DNA of 25,586 bases from SFDP01 sp051891855 (lineage in GTDB: Bacteria; Bacillota; Clostridia; Lachnospirales; Lachnospiraceae), in the NCBI GenBank assembly GCA_051891855.1, contig JBJFFP010000079.1, positions 1-25,586 on the forward strand, in the 5' to 3' direction. A program made the translations under genes and the position numbers. The notes under the pieces were generated by a model, which saw nothing but the letters and a program-made list of their open reading frames with translations, did not search any database and was not told the origin of the DNA. Shown here one piece after another: positions 20,495 to 25,586 of this stretch (its first letter is position 1; each line of letters begins with the position of its first letter).

Positions 20495-22717
20495 ATGAAA
20501 AAAGTTGAATTACTGGCTCCTGCCGGAAATTATGAAGCCTTTTTGGGGGCTGTTCATGCAGGAGCGGATGCAATTTATCTTGGAGGAACAAAATACAGTG
20601 CCAGAGCCTTTGCAGATAATTTTGATGAAGAAACACTTTGCAGGGCTATTTCTTATGCCCACCTGTTTGGACGAAAAGTGTATTTGACTATGAATACTCT
20701 GGTGAAGCAGTCAGAGCTTAAGGAGGTTTATTCCTTTTTAAGACCCTTTTATCTGGAAGGCTTGGATGGGGTCATCGTTCAGGATATGGGTTTGATGAGT
20801 TATATCAAGCGCTGCTTTCCTCTTTTAGAGATACATATCAGTACCCAGATGGCCATTACCGGAGCCTATGGAGTGAGAGAATTGAAGAAGCTGGGTGCCA
20901 GCCGAATCGTTCCTGCAAGGGAGCTTTCCCTGCAGGAGATAATGGAAATAAAAAAGGAGGGTCTGGAGGTAGAAACCTTTGTTCACGGAGCAATGTGCTA
21001 TTGTTATTCAGGACAATGCTTTTTCAGCTCCCTTCTGGGAGGCAGAAGCGGAAACCGGGGGAAATGTGCACAGTCCTGCCGACTGCCTTATGAGGTGAAG
21101 CTTTCCCATGAGAAAGAGGAAAAAAAGCAGAAGGGGAAGAAGGAGGAATATCCCTTAAGCCTTAAGGATATGTGCTCTCTTCATTTGCTGCCGCAGCTGA
21201 TTGAAGGGGGAATAGATTCTTTTAAAATTGAAGGAAGGATGAAACGGCCCGAATATGCTGCCGGAGTAACCGCCATTTATCGCAAATATATTGATCTCTA
21301 TTACGAAACAGGCTGCCGTGAGCTTTCTGTGGAAGCGGGAGATTGGGAGCAGCTTAAAAAGCTGTATATTCGTTCCGAGATTCAGGAGGGCTACTATTTT
21401 CGTCAAAATTCTCCTGAGATGGTGACTATGGATAAGCCGGGATATTTGGGTACGGATGATCAGCTGGCGGAAGAAATAAAAGGCCGTTACATTGATCAGG
21501 AATTAAGGGCAGAGGTTGTGGGTAACGCAGTGGTAAAAAAAGGGGAACCTCTCACCTTGAATTTGTTTTATAAGGATATCCAAATCACTTGTAAGGGAGC
21601 AGTGGCACAGCAGGCTTCAAAACGTCCCTTATCCCGGGAGGATGTGGAAAAACAGCTGAAAAAGACCGGCAATACCCCTTTTATTTTCCAAAGGCTGGAG
21701 ATAACCATGGAGGAGGATTGCTTCCTTCCGCTTAAAGCCTTTAATGAAATCCGAAGAGAGGCATTTTCCCTTCTGGAAAGGGAATTAAATGCCAAAGTCA
21801 GGGAGGAAAGAAGAGAGGCCCTTAAAAAAACGGCTGCTAAACTATCGGAAGAGCCGGACGGATTAAAAGAGGATATTACCAGCAGAAAGGGGGAAAGGGA
21901 AAAAAGGCTGCTTCTCACCCTTTCCAGCCCGGAACAATGCCTCGCAGCCTGTAGGACTTCGGTGGAGAATCTCCTTTTTGTCGCCTCCCATCTTCTTTTG
22001 GATGAGCAGGATAAGACAGAAGAAGCTCTCAGGGAATTTGCTTCAAAGGGAGGCCGGGTATGGATTCGGCTGCCGGAGGTGTTAAGAAGGAAGGACTATG
22101 GGCTGATCGATAAACTGTTAAGCCGATTTTCCGATTTTGCAACCGGAATGATGATATCTAATCTGGAGACCTACGGTTACCTGCTGCATAAAAGATATGG
22201 GGGTGAATTGGCCTTGGATCATCATCTTTACCTTTGGAATCGGGAGAGTCTGAATTTTTGGAAGGATAAAAGCCTTATTTTTACCGCCCCCCTGGAAATC
22301 AACAGAGGGGAGTGGAAGGAACTAAAGCATCGGGGCTTTGCCTATCTGTGCTATGGACGTATTCCCATGATGGTTACGGCCAACTGTATACGGAAAACGA
22401 AGCTGCATTGCCGTGATAAGGGTGTGACCATGGAAGAGAGGCTGAAGGATCGATATAAGGCTGAATTTCCGGTTCAGGTGAACTGCGATTATTGCTATAA
22501 TATCATTTATAATTCAGTGCCCTTATCCCTTCATGGTTATTTGGAAGAAATAGGATTACTGCCGGGAGGTTACCTTCGTTTGGATTTCACCACGGAATCA
22601 CAGGAGGAAACTGAACGAATCATACACACATATGAGAACTTTCTTTCGGGAAAAAAGTACGATTTTTCTTTCCTGAAGGAATATACCACGGGGCATTATA
22701 AAAAAGGAGCATTATAA
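20495..22717 (+). CDS. Peptidase U32 family protein with DUF3656 (RlhA-like)
   Basis: 740 aa from the ATG at 20495, where MKKVELLAPAGN is the common N-terminus; an ATG at 20483 is possible, but neither has a clear ribosome binding site. An N-terminal U32 barrel carries four likely 4Fe-4S ligands: Cys168 (HGAMC), Cys175 (SGQC), Cys191 (NRGKC) and Cys227 (KDMC), aligned with those of UbiU/TrhP. The C-terminal half is the DUF3656 region, as in E. coli RlhA, which hydroxylates a cytidine of 23S rRNA. Although annotated as a peptidase family, members studied recently are RNA or quinone hydroxylases, so an RNA-modifying role is more likely than collagenase. It is 7 bp from the next gene and probably co-transcribed with it. 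Confidence 0.85.
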   Translation: MKKVELLAPAGNYEAFLGAVHAGADAIYLGGTKYSARAFADNFDEETLCRAISYAHLFGRKVYLTMNTLVKQSELKEVYSFLRPFYLEGLDGVIVQDMGLMSYIKRCFPLLEIHISTQMAITGAYGVRELKKLGASRIVPARELSLQEIMEIKKEGLEVETFVHGAMCYCYSGQCFFSSLLGGRSGNRGKCAQSCRLPYEVKLSHEKEEKKQKGKKEEYPLSLKDMCSLHLLPQLIEGGIDSFKIEGRMKRPEYAAGVTAIYRKYIDLYYETGCRELSVEAGDWEQLKKLYIRSEIQEGYYFRQNSPEMVTMDKPGYLGTDDQLAEEIKGRYIDQELRAEVVGNAVVKKGEPLTLNLFYKDIQITCKGAVAQQASKRPLSREDVEKQLKKTGNTPFIFQRLEITMEEDCFLPLKAFNEIRREAFSLLERELNAKVREERREALKKTAAKLSEEPDGLKEDITSRKGEREKRLLLTLSSPEQCLAACRTSVENLLFVASHLLLDEQDKTEEALREFASKGGRVWIRLPEVLRRKDYGLIDKLLSRFSDFATGMMISNLETYGYLLHKRYGGELALDHHLYLWNRESLNFWKDKSLIFTAPLEINRGEWKELKHRGFAYLCYGRIPMMVTANCIRKTKLHCRDKGVTMEERLKDRYKAEFPVQVNCDYCYNIIYNSVPLSLHGYLEEIGLLPGGYLRLDFTTESQEETERIIHTYENFLSGKKYDFSFLKEYTTGHYKKGAL

Positions 22718-22720
22718 AAA
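22693..22720. repeat. 12-bp direct repeat across the U32 stop codon
   Basis: GCATTATAAAAA occurs at 22693-22704 and 22709-22720, 16 bp apart. The second copy carries the TAA stop. The GGAG lying between them is the only candidate ribosome binding site for the next gene. Confidence 0.8.
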
Positions 22721-22724
22721 TCCC

Positions 22725-24089
22725 ATGTATTACTATATTGTTGAGCTTTCCAAGTATGCAATCGCTTTTTTAATCCTTTTGTATACTCTGGAATGCTATA
22801 TTGCTTTAAGAAGAAAAGAGAACAGCAGAAAAAACGGTGTTTTTATCCGCCAGGGAGTGGAACTTTTTTTGTTTCAGTTTTTGGCTTATTTAAGTATGTG
22901 CCTGCAGACAGGACAGATAGAATATCTGTTTTTCTATGCTTTTTTGCAGATTGCTTTATTTTCCACTATGGTTTTATACCGAATGCTTTATGAAAGGGTG
23001 AATCAGCTGATTGTGAATAATATGTGCATGCTCTTAAGTATCGGCTTTATCATGCTCACCAGGCTGGACTATCAGAAGGCGATTAAACAGTTTTTCATTG
23101 TAGTTGTAGGACTGATTCTGGCTCTGATTATTCCCTATCTGGTGGAGAAGCTGAAGATACTGAAGCATTTAAAATGGATATATGGTCTGGTGGGGATTCT
23201 GGCCCTGGCGGTGGTGTTGATCCTGGGACAGGTAACGCAGGGCTCGAAAATCAGCTATACTGTCGCAGGAATTACTTTACAGCCCTCTGAATTTGTTAAA
23301 CTGATTTTTGCCTTTTTTGTGGCAGCAATGCTGTACAAGGCAAAAAGCTTCTGGCAGATCGCCTTATCTGCCCTTTTTGCGGGAATCCATGTATTGATTC
23401 TGGTGGCCTCAAGGGATTTGGGAAGCTCCTTAATCTTTTTTGTGGGTTATCTGTTTGTGCTGCTGATTGCTACAGGAAATTATGCTTATTTCGGAGGAGG
23501 TCTTATTGCCGGCACACTGGCATCTATGGTAGCTTATCGGCTTTTCGGACATGTACGGGTGCGGGTGCAGGCCTTTCTGGATCCTTTTACGGTAATCGAT
23601 AACGAAGGGTATCAGATGTCCCAGTCGCTGTTTGCCATTGGAAGCGGAAGCTGGTTTGGAATGGGACTGTATCAGGGAACACCGGCGGATATTCCTTATG
23701 TGGAATCGGATTTTATGTTTTCGGCCGTGGCGGAGGAGTTGGGAGGAATTGTGGCAGTCTGCCTGATTTTAATCTGCCTAAGCTGTTTTCTGGCCTTTCT
23801 GAAGCTTTCCATGCAGCTGGAGGATCAATTTTATCGACTGGTGGGCTGCTGTCTGGCCGTTATGTACATTTTTCAGATTTTTCTTACTGTGGGAGGAGGA
23901 ATGAAATTTATTCCTTTAACCGGAGTAACCCTGCCCCTGGTCAGCTATGGAGGAAGCAGTGTACTCACTACGTTAATTATGTTTGCTGTTATCCAGGGAC
24001 TTCAGCTGATTGAGAATGAACAGGAGACTGAAGCTGAAAAAGAAGAGGACGATGAGGAAGAAGAGGAAGGATATGCTGCATCAAAATAA
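22725..24089 (+). CDS. FtsW/RodA/SpoVE family (SEDS) peptidoglycan glycosyltransferase
   Basis: 454-aa membrane protein with about ten hydrophobic segments. SEDS signatures: ITLQPSEFVKL, ASRDLGSSL with the likely catalytic Asp231, a region with FAIGSGSWFGMGLYQG, and PLTGVTLPLVSYGGSS (about 397-412). It would polymerise lipid II with the class B PBP encoded next. The C-terminal tail (last 25 residues) is strongly acidic, mostly Glu and Asp. The only GGAG is 15 nt before the ATG, longer than usual, so translation may depend on coupling to the upstream gene. Whether it is the divisome FtsW, RodA or a specialised copy cannot be settled from sequence alone; the PbpA-type partner suggests an elongation or sporulation/division-related pair. 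Confidence 0.9.
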   Translation: MYYYIVELSKYAIAFLILLYTLECYIALRRKENSRKNGVFIRQGVELFLFQFLAYLSMCLQTGQIEYLFFYAFLQIALFSTMVLYRMLYERVNQLIVNNMCMLLSIGFIMLTRLDYQKAIKQFFIVVVGLILALIIPYLVEKLKILKHLKWIYGLVGILALAVVLILGQVTQGSKISYTVAGITLQPSEFVKLIFAFFVAAMLYKAKSFWQIALSALFAGIHVLILVASRDLGSSLIFFVGYLFVLLIATGNYAYFGGGLIAGTLASMVAYRLFGHVRVRVQAFLDPFTVIDNEGYQMSQSLFAIGSGSWFGMGLYQGTPADIPYVESDFMFSAVAEELGGIVAVCLILICLSCFLAFLKLSMQLEDQFYRLVGCCLAVMYIFQIFLTVGGGMKFIPLTGVTLPLVSYGGSSVLTTLIMFAVIQGLQLIENEQETEAEKEEDDEEEEEGYAASK

Positions 24090-25524
24090 AAAGAAGAACA
24101 GGCTCATAAATAAAAAGACAAAGAGAAATCGAGAGCTGTATTTTACCGGCGCCTTTTTCAGTCTGCTTTTTATCGCTATGATCGGCTATTATATTTATTT
24201 TGTACAGGAGAATGGCAGGGAACTGATTAACAACAGCTATAATTCCCGCCAATATATTCTGGCCCGTCAGAATACCAGAGGAAGTATTTATTCGGCAGAG
24301 GGAGAGGTGCTTGCCCAGACTCTTACGGATGAGGAGGGAAAGGAAGTCCGTTCTTATCCCTACCGGAATCTGTTTGCCCATGTTGTAGGATTTTCCACCA
24401 AGGGAAAAACCGGAATCGAGGCAGAGGCAAACTCCTGGCTGATTCAATCCAGTATTCCCTTATCCTCTAAGGTGGAAAATGAGGTGGCCGGGGTAAAGAA
24501 TCCGGGAGATGACGTTTACACTTCGCTGCGATTGGATTTACAGGAAATTGCCAGTAAGTCATTGGGGGTTTATCAGGGTGCTATCATGGTCAGTAACGTA
24601 AAAACCGGAGAAATACTGGCTATGGTGTCCAAGCCGGATTTTGATCCGGAAACCATTGCGGAGGATTGGGAAGGCTATGTAGGGGATGAGAACAGCTCAG
24701 TTCTGCTGAATCGGGCTACACAGGGAATTTATCCCCCCGGCTCCACCTTTAAAATTGTTACGGCTCTGGCTTACCTAAGGCAGAATAACGGGGACTACAG
24801 CAGCTACCGCTATCAATGCAACGGCTCCCTTAACTATGGAAACAGCCGGATTATCTGCTATCACGGAACTGCTCACGGAAGCGTGGATTTTATCTCCTCC
24901 TTTGCCAAATCCTGTAACTGCTCTTTCGCCAATATGGGACTTACGCTGGATCGGGAGATTTACCATGATACCATAAGTCGGCTGGGCTTTAACGGAAGTC
25001 TGCCGGTAAATTTTAATTACAGCAAAAGCAATCTGACCGTGGATGAAACGGTTTCTGATGAGGATATGATTCAGATTTCCTTCGGCCAGGGCAGTGTACA
25101 GATGACTCCCCTGCACCTGCATCTGATTACCAATGCCATAGCAACCGGCGGAACGCCCATGAAGCCCAGTCTGATCAATAAAATTGTTTCTGCCAAAGGG
25201 AATGTGGTAGAAACCTTCAAACCGGAAAGCTATAAGGAATTTATGACTGCTGAAGAAGCCTCTTCCTTAAGGGAATTGATGATTTCCGTGGTTCAGTCCG
25301 GTACGGCTACCCGGTTAAAAGGCCTTTCCTATACCGCAGCAGGAAAAACAGGCTCTGCGGAATACAGTAAGGTGAAGGCGGATTCGCATGCCTGGTTTAC
25401 CGGCTTTGCACCTAGTGAGGACCCGGAAATCTCCGTAACCATTATTGTAGAGAAAATCGGCTCAGGAGGAGATTATGCGGTTCCTATTGCCAAACGGCTT
25501 TTTGATGCCTATTTCGGAGTATAG
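24073..25524 (+). CDS. Class B penicillin-binding protein, PbpA-like transpeptidase
   Basis: 483 aa from the ATG at 24073, which overlaps the SEDS stop by 17 bp and has AGAGGAAGG 2-10 nt upstream; upstream in-frame ATGs at 24016 and 24052 have poorer sites. A basic cytoplasmic N-terminus is followed by one membrane segment (about 22-44), a small pedestal, and a transpeptidase domain with S224-T-F-K227 (nucleophile Ser224), S280-C-N282 and K425-T-G427. There are no PASTA repeats, and the short length matches PbpA-type partners of SEDS proteins. It crosslinks peptidoglycan. The gene overlap means translational coupling with the SEDS gene. Confidence 0.93.
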   Translation: MLHQNKKKNRLINKKTKRNRELYFTGAFFSLLFIAMIGYYIYFVQENGRELINNSYNSRQYILARQNTRGSIYSAEGEVLAQTLTDEEGKEVRSYPYRNLFAHVVGFSTKGKTGIEAEANSWLIQSSIPLSSKVENEVAGVKNPGDDVYTSLRLDLQEIASKSLGVYQGAIMVSNVKTGEILAMVSKPDFDPETIAEDWEGYVGDENSSVLLNRATQGIYPPGSTFKIVTALAYLRQNNGDYSSYRYQCNGSLNYGNSRIICYHGTAHGSVDFISSFAKSCNCSFANMGLTLDREIYHDTISRLGFNGSLPVNFNYSKSNLTVDETVSDEDMIQISFGQGSVQMTPLHLHLITNAIATGGTPMKPSLINKIVSAKGNVVETFKPESYKEFMTAEEASSLRELMISVVQSGTATRLKGLSYTAAGKTGSAEYSKVKADSHAWFTGFAPSEDPEISVTIIVEKIGSGGDYAVPIAKRLFDAYFGV

Positions 25525-25558
25525 GGATTAGGAGGGATTAGGAGCCGCAAATAAAACC

Positions 25559-25586
25559 TTGCTTAATCCTTGAAATTGGTCTATAC
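25559..25586 (+). promoter_or_regulatory. Promoter-like sequence cut by the window end
   Basis: TTGCTT (25559-25564) and TATAC (25582-25586, last base off the window) are 17 bp apart. They would start a downstream unit. GGATTAGGA occurs twice just before, at 25525-25544. Confidence 0.4.

Noticed and set aside
20495..22717. Calling the U32 protein a collagenase or secreted protease
   Set aside because: No signal peptide, and the four Fe-S cysteines match the hydroxylase members of the family.

Overview
The window looks like a chromosomal segment from a Gram-positive anaerobe of the Clostridia, most probably Lachnospiraceae. I infer this from the moderate-to-low G+C, strong AGGAGG-type ribosome binding sites, TTGACA/TATAAT-type promoters, a tetrahydrofolate (THF) riboswitch in front of a folate ECF transporter subunit, a large secreted transglutaminase-like protein, and the order ruvA-ruvB-zapA-U32-SEDS-PBP. 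No RNA gene, IS element, prophage gene or CRISPR array was seen.

Region by region. (1) 1-4650: end of an upstream unit (terminator), then a 1437-aa secreted protein with a transglutaminase-like Cys-His-Asp domain, ten Glu-Thr-Glu-Pro repeats and six C-terminal repeats of about 105 residues. (2) 4680-5490: extended -10 promoter, THF class I riboswitch, a possible Shine-Dalgarno-sequestering helix and folT. (3) 5526-7051: a 15-bp tandem repeat, a NYN nuclease with a LOTUS-like C-terminus, and a convergent small lipoprotein gene. (4) 7214-13665: metH (without the reactivation domain), ilvB and a first ilvN, apparently co-transcribed; then an internal promoter, a second ilvN and ilvC, closed by a strong terminator. 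(5) 13669-16605: a LysR-type regulator gene divergent from leuC-leuD, closed by a terminator. (6) 16687-18160: a YgbA_NO-family Cys-rich protein and a metallo-beta-lactamase-fold lipoprotein with its own promoter. (7) 18193-25524: ruvAB behind a probable LexA-controlled promoter, zapA with its own promoter, a U32 peptidase-family protein, and a SEDS glycosyltransferase overlapping a class B PBP. A truncated promoter-like sequence ends the window.

The genes of regions 4 and 5 cover most of valine/isoleucine synthesis (acetolactate synthase, ketol-acid reductoisomerase) and the isomerase step of leucine synthesis. leuA, leuB, ilvD and ilvE are not in the window. The most informative regulatory observation is a 17-bp inverted repeat, ATAAC-N5-GTTAT at its core (the LysR T-N11-A pattern). 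It occurs twice, about 65-68 bp upstream of the predicted start points of both ilvN2-ilvC and leuC, and once of these inside the predicted lysR promoter. This suggests one LysR-type regulator controlling both units and itself.

I did not find a convincing wholly new defence or mobile system. The points most worth following are the LysR regulon, the two ilvN paralogues with a divergent acetolactate synthase, the folT leader, the repeat-bearing secreted proteins, and the hairpin against the start of the U32 gene. Promoters, operators and RNA folds were found by eye and are predictions.
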